Assembly: GCA_032718475.1 (NCBI GenBank)
Contig: JAUCBJ010004649.1
Location: 1-41,601, forward strand
Direction: 5' to 3'
DNA: 41,601 bases
Origin: Nemertoderma westbladi
Taxonomy: Eukaryota > Xenacoelomorpha > Nemertodermatida > Nemertodermatidae
This document shows positions 1 through 11,487 of this stretch, piece after piece (the stretch's first letter is position 1; each line of letters starts with the position of its first letter). The notes under the pieces were generated by a model. It was not told where the DNA came from. It saw nothing but the letters and a program-made list of their open reading frames with translations, and did no database searches. The position numbers were made by a program, and so were the translations under genes.

Positions 1-264
1 ATAACACAACAGTTGCCATTGCATTCACCGATTTAGATTAATAATACGAATGTAACTTTTCTGGAATATAATTATGTTGTCATCCATAGGATATCCCACT
101 AATGTATTCTATAAAAAATGTTTACTTAAGTGTCAAAATCAGTGTCCTAATTTTTTATTCGTGTGGCAGGTAAACTAAGTCAGTCACTGGCGTCGCCGGC
201 TATCCTATTAGTACCGGGCTATAAAATGTTGCACAAATACCGGCCCTTTAAAATCTACAAATTT

Positions 265-525
265 CATCGAAAACGTCTGATTTTTTGTCTCCAGGTAGAT
301 TTCACTAGTCTGAATCCGTCCGAAAAAAATGTACTGGGGTGGTTATTTTGCAGCACCAAAATTTCAAGTAGTGAATAATTTTCAAAAAGTAGAAAGTTAC
401 AATTTTCGGCTAGTCGTTTTTCAATACAGGTTTTCTGGGGCGCAGAATCCATTGGAAAATGTTTTAAAATAATCTGATTACTATAAATGTCTGTTTTAGT
501 CCTCTACGTAGGCAAAAAATGAAAA
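265..525. repeat. Dispersed repeat, copy 1 (inverted partner at 13612-13905)
   Basis: The stretch is recognisably the reverse complement of 13612-13905. Shared landmarks are a block reading 'gaaaacctgtattgaaaaa' on the minus strand, 'accaccccagta', and 'gtagaggactaaaac'. Identity looks like roughly 75-80 percent, so both are old copies of an interspersed repeat. No coding capacity or terminal structure was recognised, and the ends are approximate. Confidence 0.6.
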
Positions 526-649
526 AAATAACAAGTAACCAGCACTTTTCAGTTAGAACACAAAATTTTTAATTCACTACGATGCTATAAATTCACATTT
601 TCAGGTTTTCTGGGGCGAAGATTCTAATGGAATACATTTGTATGAGAGT

Positions 650-1160
650 TGTCAGCTACTCGTATATATCGGCGTAATATGGCAAATTTAGCACCAAAAT
701 GCGTACCCGTCACCCAAAAGTACACGTTTGCGATGTCCAGTGCTGTTTTTATTGATTCCATCGGATTCAGGACCCTCAAAAACCCGTATAACGCAAGAAA
801 CAAGATGATACTATCTATTTATCAATTTGCTTATTTAAAAAAATTTGGTGCTGGCAAAAACATTTTCACCCAACCCCGAAAAACTTAATTTTGAGAATTC
901 TTATGCAATTTTCACTTATTTATTCCATTGAATTCAGAACCCTCACAAACCCGTATAACGCAATAAACAAGTCGATTAATCTAACAAGTCAATTAATATA
1001 TTATATGGGTTTCAAAATTTTGTATTAGCACCAAATTTTGAACCCACTTCCGAAAAATACAAGTTTGAGATGTCTAGTTAGATAATTATTTATTCCATTG
1101 AATTCAGAAACACCATAAACCTCCAAAAAACCGTTTTCCCATATCTTTCTTAGTTTTCGA
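650..1160. repeat. Diverged tandem repeat, three units of about 170 bp
   Basis: The motif 'ttattccattgaattcag' recurs near 751 (diverged), 920 and 1090. It is followed in the first two copies by 'acccgtataacgcaa', and in all three is preceded by a block containing 'ccgaaaaa' or a similar run. Spacing is 169-170 bp. The copies differ by many substitutions, so the array is old. Short open frames across it are not conserved between units and are not taken as genes. Confidence 0.6.
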
Positions 1161-1162
1161 GA

Positions 1163-1937
1163 TATCTGGAGAAGAAGATACTGGCTCCGATATATCGAGA
1201 TATTGAAGTTAGGGGTTTGCATTCAATTTTTGTAAATTTCTGTGATAAATGGGGCCAATTGGATGTCACCACGAGAAAGAGCACAAAACTTTAATATAAT
1301 AGTATTTTTTATGATTATTGGACCTACTGGTCTGTTTATAAGACAACATCAATTCTCTGGAACAATGACGGGACTCGATTAAGCGACTCTGTGGTCTATG
1401 CGAGATTACACGGAATAGACTTATCGGTCATCGGAGATCTTCAAAATGTATAATCTCCGGTTCTAGTGGTCGTACGAAGTTCTTTCAAGGCTCATTCGAA
1501 AGCTCTAAGGGACTAATTCCTAAGGGACCAAAGTTTCCATTTGGTCTGGCAAACTCTTTAAAGCTGTCTATGCAATCAAAACTGAGCACAAAAATTTGCA
1601 GAAATTGAATGCAAACATACGACGGTATAAAGGGAAACCTGGCGCAAATCCCATTCGGCGAATTCATATTTCTTTCATAACTTCCAGTGTATCCACTATC
1701 AATAATCCAGTAAATGATTGCAATAAATGGAGTGTAATTGTTATTCATTCTGTGCGTGGTGTTACTGGATTCAGTGGGCATACCAGCAGACTGGCCCTGG
1801 ATCACCGACCCCTCTGCTAGCTGGACTCCTCTCATCCTCTTTCTTCTCATAATCTGAAACCCCGATGGAATAGACGATTTCAGCTTGGCTGGTCATCCTC
1901 GGTGGCAATATAAGTCTTTTCTGGCCCTCGGCCACCT
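1163..1937. other. No recognisable gene
   Basis: The sequence looks unique. A minus-strand frame of 121 codons (1485-1850) is open. An overlapping minus-strand frame runs 1771-1986 across the junction with LINE copy A. Neither resembles a family I know. Codon use does not persuade, and there is no supporting promoter or splice context, so they are not called as genes. Confidence 0.4.
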
Positions 1938-2558
1938 TCACTACTACTACTACAACTAGGATCGGCATGCTGCATTGCAGCTGCATTTTTAAGAATGCTG
2001 CGCCGGCTTATCGACAAAATTGCACCGCCACAACTCCCTATCACCCATGGCATTTGCTAGATCATCCGCATCTTAAGTGACAGTGTCCTTTAATAGGCGT
2101 CTCGAGAAAGTCAAGGGCTGTCCACCATGCTTATTCACTTCATGAGACAGCCAAAGCACAAGAATATGAACTGGCTGGTCCTCACGGCGAAAGCAATGTC
2201 TTCAAAGCCGGAGGCAGCTCCGTTCAAGTGTCAAGCTAGTGGAGACTATTAAAACACCTCCAAGGTTGTATAGAGTCTGATTGGAGATGTGCAGTATCCT
2301 CTGCAGTTAGAGCCCAGCATGGACTCCCATTACTCCCATATATGACTACTGGTACCACTGCTGCCCTAAATAGTCGAATCTGGAGATTCCATTTTATTCT
2401 ATAGGACTTCCAAATCCTGGACAGACTATTCAATGTTGCCCATACCTTCCCCTGCGTATCCGAAGGTCTTCACTGACTTTCTGATCCATGATCCCAAGTA
2501 GAAGATATATGATGTAAATATATGCGTAGAACATAATAAACCACAATTATGAATAAGA
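1938..2558 (-). mobile_element. LINE copy A, 3' part, decayed
   Basis: Read on the minus strand, this matches the 3' end of the LINE seen intact at 35596-37648. It begins with the (CTA)n tail and 'aggatcggcatgctgcattg', continues through the C-terminal region of the reverse transcriptase protein, and ends after the segment matching 'catgcgtagaacata'. Compared with copy D it carries many substitutions, several small deletions, and one jump of about 260-300 bp near 2500, so the frame is destroyed. It is the most diverged of the four larger LINE copies and so probably the oldest. No clear target duplication was found. Confidence 0.8.
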
Positions 2559-2703
2559 ATGGGCACTATATCGGCCACACTACTACTGAAACGCATTGCT
2601 ACGGCCGCTTCTGCAACTCAACCTCTCCAACACGGTTCGCGATTAATCCCCTGATCATCTACATTAACCATAATAATGTCTTTCAGCAGATGTTTCAGTT
2701 ATA

Positions 2704-2731
2704 CTACTAGGTAGATTGAGCTCGGACAGTG
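2704..2731 (-). repeat. Solitary unit related to the 44-bp minisatellite
   Basis: The string 'gagctcggacagt', preceded by 'ctactaggt', matches the minus-strand form of the unit that is amplified at 8762-11487. About five differences occur over 28 bp. It lies about 150 bp beyond LINE copy A and 6 kb from the array. Confidence 0.45.
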
Positions 2732-4396
2732 AGTGGACTGTTTCATTTATGCCAATGGCTAACCACCATGGTTCTTCTCTCCACCCAGTCTGCTATAGCA
2801 CAAGGAAATAATATACTACTGAAACTTCCCCCACCAAATTACCGGTAGTTCAACAATAAATTAGAATAGTTGCTGGAAGGCATGCTGATTAGAAAGGAAG
2901 GAATGGTCAGTTTTCTGTAACCGTAAGCCTTCATTAATTAGAGTATAATTCCGCAAACTATATCATGTATATGTAACAACCCATTATAATCAAAACTAAC
3001 AATACGGGGACGTCTAAATCAAAAAGCACTACGGATGGAACTTGCGCCAGCCACTGCCATCGTCGAAATGGTCTTGATAATGAGGATAATGGAGATTAGC
3101 ATGCTGATCGTGAACAGTGGATTTCTTGCGGGGCTGGTCAGCGATGCATCCTAGTGATGTGACCGATGTATGTATATCTAAAGCCTAATCTCTGGTTGTT
3201 GTCGTGGTAGACTCTAACTCTCATCTCGAAAACAGCTATAACAATTCTAAGATGCCTGGCAAAATGCCAGCGTATTTTTCCCCGTGTTCTTAGACTTAGC
3301 GTCTTGGTATATGCGATGGAAAATGTTGTAAACGTGACATTATAGACAACGAATGCCTCTGGACGAAGGTTTATCTCGGACTTAAAGGAAAAAGTAAAGT
3401 ACAGTTATCGTTGAACGTGAAACTCGAAAAGCAACGCGAAGGTAATCTCGTTTGGTTGTTACCTTAAAGCAGTGAGGCGCCCCACTTACTCCAAAGCTTA
3501 TACATATACACTCCAAATCTTCAACCCTTTCCTTACACCCTCAGCACAAGCCAGATTCTTGCAACAGTTGAGATAGTGCAGGTTAACATGGGTACAAGTT
3601 CCAGAATTAATGAGCGTAGCATTTGCAGTGATACAGTGATACAAAGTGTTAGTTATCTTTAGATATCTTTACGAAGTCCCTATTAGTAGTATGACTTGGC
3701 CTCCTGCTATTCATTATTGGCTTGTTTAGAAATTCTGGAAACTGTTTTATGTTCAGGCCAATAAAAACTGTCATAAGAAGGTTTGCTCAAGTTTAAAGAA
3801 CCGCAATATAGTACACATGATTAATCCAAAATAAACGTATGGTGATAAAAGTTCAGCATATTTTGTAACAATATCTATGACGGCTCATCAACAGGGGGCA
3901 GAAACACCTAGAGAATCTATCTATGTTTATGACTTGATTACATATTCTTAAGCTGGTGCGGATAATTAACTGTATACGACACCGACGTCAAAAGACTAAC
4001 AACAACAATTAGTTATAATATAAATTACTCAGCGTGACTGCGAAAAAAATAATTTATTACATCATGCCTTATAGCTAAAATTATAATTATTTGTAACATT
4101 ACATGACATGCATTAAATTACTCTTCAAGTTATGATTGATTATCCATTATATTTCAATGAATGTTAAACATGATATTATCTTTACACATCCAGTTAACTT
4201 AACATTCATGAATTTGTAATCTGCAAGCTGAATAATAATTCGCTGGTCATTGCCGCCTCCAGAACGAACGTCAAGTAAATGAAAATGCAATAAGAGTTTG
4301 ATAAGTATAATTACTTTCCTAAACGAATTATTAAATATTAATTTGTTAAACTTTATATAAATAGAAAAAAAACTGCTGCACTAAATAATCAATACA
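2732..4396. other. No recognisable gene
   Basis: AT-rich DNA with no convincing open frame, RNA gene or repeat structure that I can see. Short TA-rich runs occur near 4000-4200. Confidence 0.4.
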
Positions 4397-4943
4397 ATGT
4401 ATTCAATGCAATTCACTGCAATTATCGCATTACGCTACAATGAAGTTCACGATCTGCTGGCCAATCTCTTGCATGAGGTGTGTACGGATGTAGCATTGGA
4501 GCCAAAACTGCAACCCGTAACGGGTGAGGTCCTATTCCCAGGTTCAGCTAACACATCCAGTGAAGCTCGTCTGGATATTTCGGCAAGGGGGTTTTGGGGA
4601 TGCTTCTCCAAATCTTTTTTCGTTGTTCGTGTATTTTACCCGAATGCAACATCATATCTCTCCTCTCCTATAGACTCTATTCTTAAGAGCCACGAAGGGG
4701 AGAAGCGCCGGTCCTACAATGATAGAATTATAAATGTCGAGCGTGCCTCCTTTACCCCTTCAGTGTTTTCGACTGGTGGTGCAGCAGGGCCGGAGTGCAG
4801 CCTTATCATGGCACACCTGGCAGGTCTCCTTTCGGAGAAGAGAGGCTCCACTTATGCAGCTGTATCGCACTGGCTGCGTTGAAAGGATCTCATTTAGTCT
4901 GGTGAGATCATCAGGCATATGTCTGAGAAGACATAGATCTCTT
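4397..4943 (+). pseudogene. Broken C-terminal fragment of a mobile-element protein (PD-(D/E)XK-like nuclease domain)
   Basis: The frame 4397-4882 (161 codons) holds a pattern I recognise from a repetitive protein family common in invertebrate genomes. In order: an LRHNE-like start (here LRYNEV), LEP-LQPVTGE, ARLDISARGFWG, VRVFYPNA, a HEGEKRRSY block, SFTPSVFS, and a tail of basic and hydrophobic residues. The D / DxR / E-K spacing suggests a PD-(D/E)XK nuclease fold. That assignment is inference from pattern memory. Two defects are visible. The family's FFDVRVF block reads FFVVRVF, losing the acidic residue expected to bind metal. The conserved tail (RISFSLVRSSGICLR, 4884-4928) lies in the +1 frame after a stop near 4881. 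The zinc-binding stretch normally found just upstream is absent, so the copy is also 5'-truncated. The host element type (non-LTR or other) is not settled. Confidence 0.6.
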
Positions 4944-7199
4944 CAAGCTATACCACCATCTTCTATTGATGACCCGCGGCTTATTCCAGATCTGGTCCCC
5001 CATCATAATCTTCTTATTGTATTGCACGTTCCCACTATCTACCTGTTCACTTTAAACTCGTTATTGGATCCATCACTCTTGCCTCATTTCCTTCATTGCG
5101 GTATACAGTATTACAGCAGTTGAATTACTTTACATTATTTTATACGGTCGTAATAATTATTTGACTGTTAATTTACTTTAAATTAATTAATCGTACTCTA
5201 TTATTTTATCGTCTCTAATATTATGATTCATAGGCTAAATAAAATCCAAATTCTTCATACAATGTATTCTAATTGACTTCTAAGTGCCGGGTATTTGTGT
5301 ACCACGGCGAAAGCCATGTGTGAATGTACGTAATAATGTATTGAGCAATGCAGTCACTCTCTCGGTGATCTTTTCATCAGCTTATTTGCATCTATTATAT
5401 ATTATATAATGTTCGTTATTAAATGGTTGAAGAATAAAAAGTAATTGTACACTGTTTACTGGTTAACAGATTAATTACGTGGAATATGACAACATTGATA
5501 ATTCATTATATGATGAAGGGTTTATTAGTACTAGTAGAAAAGGCGGTGTGTTCAAAATGGGTATTAATTGGAGGGTACAGTATATGACAGGATTGGAAAT
5601 TGACATCAACTTGAAGGAGTTTAGGTATAACAGTACCAAATCTACCTGCTATATATTTTTAATACGCCCTTAATTAACTTGCGATAGTAACTCTAACATA
5701 TGTGTTATTAGTAAATGGTGATACAATAAGAATATAATTAAATATTAACAATAAATAAGTTCCTCTCGAAAACTGCTTGTCACACAATGTTACTATCATT
5801 AATACGAGATAATGATGGTATTTTCAGTGAATTGGTTTAAACTTATTATATTTTTTCGAAGGTTTCAATTCCGACTTTGCTAAACCATGTCCAACGAAAA
5901 TTATAATTGAAGTTATTGGAAGCCATGAGAGGTAGCACTCGTATCCACAAACCACAGCTTTCCATAATTCCAAACAAAACATTTGAAATCTGGCATTATT
6001 TATATAGAGTTCAATTTTAAAGTTGTACTCACGTTCTGTCCAATACTGCGCCGATATGTTGTCTGGAGTTTAATTATAACGAGGGTTTCACATTCACAAT
6101 TAACAAGGAAGCTGATTAAATTGATGGGAGACACAATACGCATAGTTTATTCAATTTTTATTTAAATCTGTCTCATTCTTTTTGGTTTGCTATATGTAAA
6201 TAATGCACAATTTTCAAGGAAGGATTTGGATAAAGTTTCTTCTAGACCTTTTCAATGGAAACAAATTATATAATGATGATAACATTCTTTAAAAACAGCA
6301 AATTAGAAAAGCACGTTGTTGTTTGTTTTGGTTTCAATGTGTTTGGATAAGTGCAGAACCAAATCGACATCTAAGAGTATAAACCTCAGATCTGAACCTC
6401 CACGATGTATTGCAGACGTAGTATTGTAGACGTATTGCTAGGTATGCTATGCACATTACAAACTGTCGGGGAACAGCAATCAAAAAGCCCTGTAAAATAC
6501 CACGCCAATTGACGTTTGTCATATATAAGATTGAATGTAATTGTGTATCTACCACATTTATATTTTACTATCAAGCAAGTCAAGGTCTTTTCGAAAGTCC
6601 ATGAAGCCGTCGTAGATAGGTCTGTGTTGGTATATAAATTGTTGTGGGGCGAGCCATGAACTTGGCGAGGCCTTAGAAAACTGATACAGTTGAAGGGAAG
6701 GTCAAAATTTGCAAGTAGTTGTTATTGTTGTCGGGTCGTTGAGATTTTCACATGCCAATAACTTTGTCGGAATTAGAGCAGTCGAGTTGACCATCAATAG
6801 GACTAACAGTAGAAGGGACAATAGGACAAAACATTATCAGATCAGTTCAACACTGTCTAAACTTTATATGTAAACAAACTTCTTGTATTTGATCCTTTCC
6901 AGATGAAACTTGGTAGGTATGTACTAGATCATCCGCTTGCAGTTCTTCAGTCTGACACTAAATGGCGAAATGTCTGAAAGTGAAAACCACTTTCCATCAC
7001 GTTGTTTATAATCCTTTAATGCAAACTTCCAAGATGATATGTACTAGACCCATGGCTGCCTGCATCTTTACGGTCAGGCTATTCCATCTGCAGTTCACGA
7101 GAATCCTGCTAGAGAGTGTGAAATTAAAAACTGGCACATATTTTCTAGACGTCAGACTGCGTTTTTGTGAGAACAATACGAAAACAAAAGAGGACACTT
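4944..7199. other. No recognisable gene
   Basis: AT-rich DNA. Short frames (for example 5479-5673, 6334-6583 minus, 6962-7204) are near chance length for this composition and show no recognisable motif. The phrase 'atgtactaga' occurs twice (near 6918 and 7039), but no larger repeat was delimited. Confidence 0.4.
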
Positions 7200-7310
7200 T
7201 ATAATATCGCACCTAACTCTCACACTTTATAATATCACACCTAACTCTCACACATTATTATATCACACATAACTCTCACACATTACAATATCACACCTAA
7301 CTCTCACATT
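7200..7310 (+). repeat. 28-bp tandem repeat, left part of a split array
   Basis: About four units of a 28-bp repeat with core 'cacctaactctcacac' and an AT-rich linker. The array resumes at 8405 with 'gacaataccacacctaactc', after LINE copy B. Copy B therefore inserted into this tandem array. Confidence 0.8.
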
Positions 7311-7321
7311 GACAATACCAC

Positions 7322-8404
7322 TTTCACATTCAGATCAGTATATGATGGTTCGACAACATTTGTGTCTACTGTTGACGGTGACACAGAACCATTTGAAGTG
7401 TTATGGGGCGTCCTCCAGGGAGACACACTTGCACCATCCTTATTCATAATTGTTGTTGACTATGTTCTACGCATGTCCTTAGATCATCATAATGATGATG
7501 GGGTGATGATAACTCCACCTACTGGCTCCAGAAGTCGAGGAAATCCTGCCAAGTACCTAACTGATCTAGACTTTGCTGATGACTTAGGAGTACTCTCAGA
7601 ATCACTAGAGGGAGCCCAACGGCTCCTCAGCTCATTAGAACATGCTGCTTCAAGTGTTGGTCTTTTTGTTAACTCCAGAAAGAAGAAAGACCAAAATTTT
7701 GACAGTTAACTCTGAAAGTCCTCAGCAAGTCTCTGATCGGATGAGCATAAGCTCAAAAGATGGTATGCTTGAGCATGTGGATGACTTCTGTTACCTGGGA
7801 TCATGGATCCGGAAGTCAGGTGAGGACCTTCGAATACGTAAGGGAAAGGCATGGGCAGCCTTGAATAGGCTTTCCAGGATTTGGAAGTCACCGAGAATTA
7901 ATCGGAAACTTAAGGTCCGATTATTTAGAGCAGCAGTAGTTCCAGTACTCCTCTATGGGAGTCCATGCTGGGCTCTCTAACTGCTGAGGACACCACTGCT
8001 GATAGCACATTCACAAGAATGCTACACTGGGTTCATTGTGTCAAGTACAATGCACACATCTCCAACCAGACACTATATAACATTGGAGGTGTCTCATTGG
8101 TTCCCCCAAGCTTGACACTAGAACAAAATCGCCTCCGCTTTGCAGGACATTGCTTTCGCCGTGAGGACCAGCCAGTGCATAATCTTGTACTTTGGCATCC
8201 TCATGGAGTGAATAAGCATGGTGGACAGCCCATGACTTTCTTGAGACGCATCTTAAAGGACACTGGCCTTGAAGATGCGGATAATCTAGCAAATGTCATG
8301 GGTGATAGGGAGTTGTGGTGGTGCAATTTTGTCGATAAGCCGGCACAGCATTCTTAAAAATGAAGCTGCAATGCAGCATGCCGATCCTAGTAGTAGTAGT
8401 AGTA
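7322..8404 (+). mobile_element. LINE copy B, 5'-truncated, with 11-bp target duplication
   Basis: Plus-strand copy of the 3' half of the LINE. It starts inside the palm domain ('cagatcagtatatgatgg') and runs to the short 3' end 'catgccgatcc' plus (TAG)n. Flanking duplication 'gacaataccac' is at 7311-7321 and 8405-8415. The first nine bases (tttcacatt) match neither copy D nor an obvious template, as is common at truncated 5' junctions. The coding frame is interrupted but recognisable: YLTDLDFADD (catalytic motif C) is intact. Relative to copy D there are 7 extra bases near 7680 and 2 extra near 7973. Together they add 9 bases, so the final segment to 8357 is back in the original frame. It is a dead copy. 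Confidence 0.88.
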
Positions 8405-8437
8405 GACAATACCACACCTAACTCTCACACATACAAT
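8405..8437 (+). repeat. Right part of the split 28-bp array, with the target duplication
   Basis: Begins with the second copy of 'gacaataccac' (8405-8415) and continues with one more unit of the 28-bp repeat before unique sequence. Confidence 0.75.
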
Positions 8438-8761
8438 TATTTTGATTGTGTTACCGGTACTTATATTTGATGGTATTGTGTCGAGTTTCTTAATGAATCT
8501 GTGATCACCACCCCCCGGAAGTCGTTTAATGTAATCATCCCTTATCAGTCACGGATAGACAAACAAAAGAGTTCCTCTGTCTCAATATCCCAAGTGTTGC
8601 ATAGTGAAAAATGAACGATTTCCAGGGGAATACTATTTAATCTACCGATTTCTAATGCTAAATGTAGAATACCACGTCTAAATCACGCCATTCTGGATCG
8701 TTAATCTTTTGCTAAGGTGGTGTGCTTCTGTTCTAATGATTGTAGCGTTGATTTACCAATA
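8438..8761. other. No recognisable gene
   Basis: Unique-looking AT-rich sequence between the split 28-bp array and the large minisatellite. Nothing was recognised. Confidence 0.4.
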
Positions 8762-11405
8762 GTAACAGGCCTATATCGCCGTACTGTCCGAGTTCGCTCG
8801 ACCTAGTAGTAGTAGTAACAGGCCTATATCGCCGTACTGTCCGAGCTCGTTCGACCTAGTAGTAGTAGTAGTAGTAACAGGCCTATATCGCCGTACTGTC
8901 CGAGCTCGTTCGACCTAGTAGTAGCAGTAACAGGCCTATATCGCCGTACTGTCCGAGCTCGTTCGACCTAGAAGTAGTAGTAGTAGTAACAGGCCTATAT
9001 CGCCGTACTGTCCGAGCTCGTTCGACCTAGTAGTAGTAGTGTAGTAGTAGTAACAGGCCTATATCGCCGTACTGTGCGAACTCGCTCGACCTAGTAGTAG
9101 TAGTAGTAGTAACAGGCCTATATCGCCGCACTGTCCGAGCTCGTTCGACCTAGTAGTAGTAGTAGTAGTAACAGGCCTATATCGCCGTACTGTCCGAGCT
9201 CGATCGACCTAGTAGTAGTAGTAGTAGTAGTAACAGGCCTATATCGCCGTACTGTCCGAGCTCGTTCGACCTAGTAGTAGTAGTGTAGTAGTAGTAACAG
9301 GCCTATATCGCCGTACTGTCCGAACTCGCTCGACCTAGTAGTAGTAGTAGTAGTAACAGGCCTATATCGCCATACTGTCCGAGCTCGCTCGACCTAGTAG
9401 TAGTAGTATTAGTAACAGACCTACATCGCCGTACTGTCCGAGCTCGTTCGACCTAGTAGCAGTAGTAGTAGTAACAGGCCTATATCGCCATACTTTCCGA
9501 GCTCGCTCGACCTAGTAGTAGTAGTAACAGGCCTATATCGCCGTACTGTCCGAGCTCGTTCGACCTAGTAGTAGTAGTAGTAGTAGTAGTAACAGGCCTA
9601 TATCGCCATACTTTCCGAGCTCGCTCGACCTAGTAGTAGTAGTAGTGGTAGTAGTAGTAACAGGCCTATATCGCCGTACTGTCCGAGCTCGTTCGATCTA
9701 GTAGTAGTAGTAGTAGTAGTAACAGGCCTATATCGCCATACTGCCGAGCTCGCTCGACCTAGTAGTAGTAGTATTAGTAACAGACCTACATCGCCGTACT
9801 GTCCGAGCTCGTTCGACCTAGTAGCAGTAGTAGTAGTAACAGGCCTATATCGCCATACTTTCCGATCCGAGCTCGCTCGACCTAGTAGTAGTAGTAGTAA
9901 CAGGCCTATATCGCCGTACTGTCCGAGCTCGTTCGACTTAGTAGTAGTAGTAGTAGTAACAGGCCTATATCGCCGTACTGTCCGAGCTCGTTCGACCTAG
10001 TAGTAGCAGTAACAGGCCTATATCGCCGTACTGTCCTAGCTCGCTCGACCTAGTAGTAGTAGTAGTAGTAGTAATAATAACAGGCCTATATCGCCGTACT
10101 GTCCGAGCTCGTTCGACCTAGTAGTAGTAGTAGTAGAAACAGGCCTATATCGCCGTACTGTCCGAGCTCGTTGGACCTAGTAGTAGTAGTAGTAGTAACA
10201 GGCCTATATCGCCATACTTTCCGAGCTCGCTCGACCTAGTAGTAGTAGTAGTAGTAGTAGTAACAGGCCTATATCGCCATACTGTCCGAGCTCGCTCGAC
10301 CTAGTAGTATTAGTAACAGACCTACATCGCCGTACTGTCCGAGCTCGCTCGACCTAGTAGTAGTAGTATTAGTAACAGACCTACATCGCCGTACTGTCCG
10401 AGCTCGTTCGACCTAGTAGCAGTAGTAGTAGTAACAGGCCTATATCGCCATACTTTCCGAGCTCGCTCGACCTAGTAGTAGTAGTAACAGGCCTATATCG
10501 CCGTACTGTCCGAGCTCGCTCGACCTAGTAGCAGTAGTAGTAGTAACAGGCCTATATCGCTGTATTGTCCGAGCTCGCTCGACCTAGTAGTAGTAGTAGT
10601 AGTAACAGGCCTATATCGCCATACTGTCCGAGCTCGCTCGACCTAGCACAGTAGTAGTAGTAGTAGTAGTAACAGGCCTATATCGCCGTACTGTCCGAGC
10701 TCGTTCGACCTAGTAGTAGTAGTAGTAGTAACAGGCCTATATCGCCGTACTGTCCGAGCTCGTTCGACCTAGTAGTAGCAGTAACAGGCCTATATCGCCG
10801 TACTGTCCGAGCTCGTTCGACCTAGTAGTAGTAGTAGTAGTAGTAACAGGCCTATATCGCCGTACTGTCCGAGCTCGTTCGACCTAGTAGTAGCAGTAAC
10901 AGGCCTATATCGCCGTACTGTCCGAGCTCGCTCGACCTAGTAGTAGTAGTAGTAGTAACAGACCTACATCGCCGTACTGTCCGAGCTCGTTCGACCTAGT
11001 AGCAGTAGTAGTAGTAACAGGCCTATATCGCCATACTTTCCGAGCTCGCTCGACCTAGTAGTAGTAGTAACAGGCCTATATCGCCGTACTGTCCGAGCTC
11101 GCTCGACCTAGTAGCAGTAGTAGTAGTAACAGGCCTATATCGCTGTATTGTCCGAGCTCGCTCGACCTAGTAGTAGTAGTAGTAGTAACAGGCCTATATC
11201 GCCATACTGTCCGAGCTCGCTCGACCTAGCACAGTAGTAGTAGTAGTAGTAGTAACAGGCCTATATCGCCGTACTGTCCGAGCTCGTTCGACCTAGTAGT
11301 AGTAGTAGTAGTAACAGGCCTATATCGCCGTACTGTCCGAGCTCGTTCGACCTAGTAGTAGCAGTAACAGGCCTATATCGCCGTACTGTCCGAGCTCGCT
11401 CGACC

Positions 11406-11446
<41 letters not shown>

Positions 11447-11487
11447 CTAGTAGTAGTAGTAGTAATAATAACAGGCCTATATCGCCT
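8762..11487 (+). repeat. Large minisatellite: 44-bp core plus variable (TAG)n, about 46 units
   Basis: Each unit has a 44-bp core beginning 'taacaggcctatatcgcc', passing through the 8-bp palindrome CGAGCTCG, and ending 'tcgacctag'. A (TAG)n spacer of about 2-10 repeats follows. I counted about 45 complete units and a final partial one at 11471. Variants (cagacctacatcgcc, catactttcc, ctgtattgtcc, cctagcacag) recur in the same order, so blocks of units were duplicated together: 10378-10814 repeats at 10961-11397 with a constant offset of 583 bp. The spacer is the same trinucleotide as the tail of the LINE in this window. Short open frames across the array are by-products. Confidence 0.95.

Noticed and set aside
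5479-5673. 64-codon plus frame
   Set aside because: It is in AT-rich sequence, near chance length, with no recognisable motif or splice or promoter context.
8762-11487. CRISPR-like array of repeats and spacers
   Set aside because: The 'spacers' are only (TAG)n of varying length, there are no cas genes, and the DNA is animal. It is a minisatellite.
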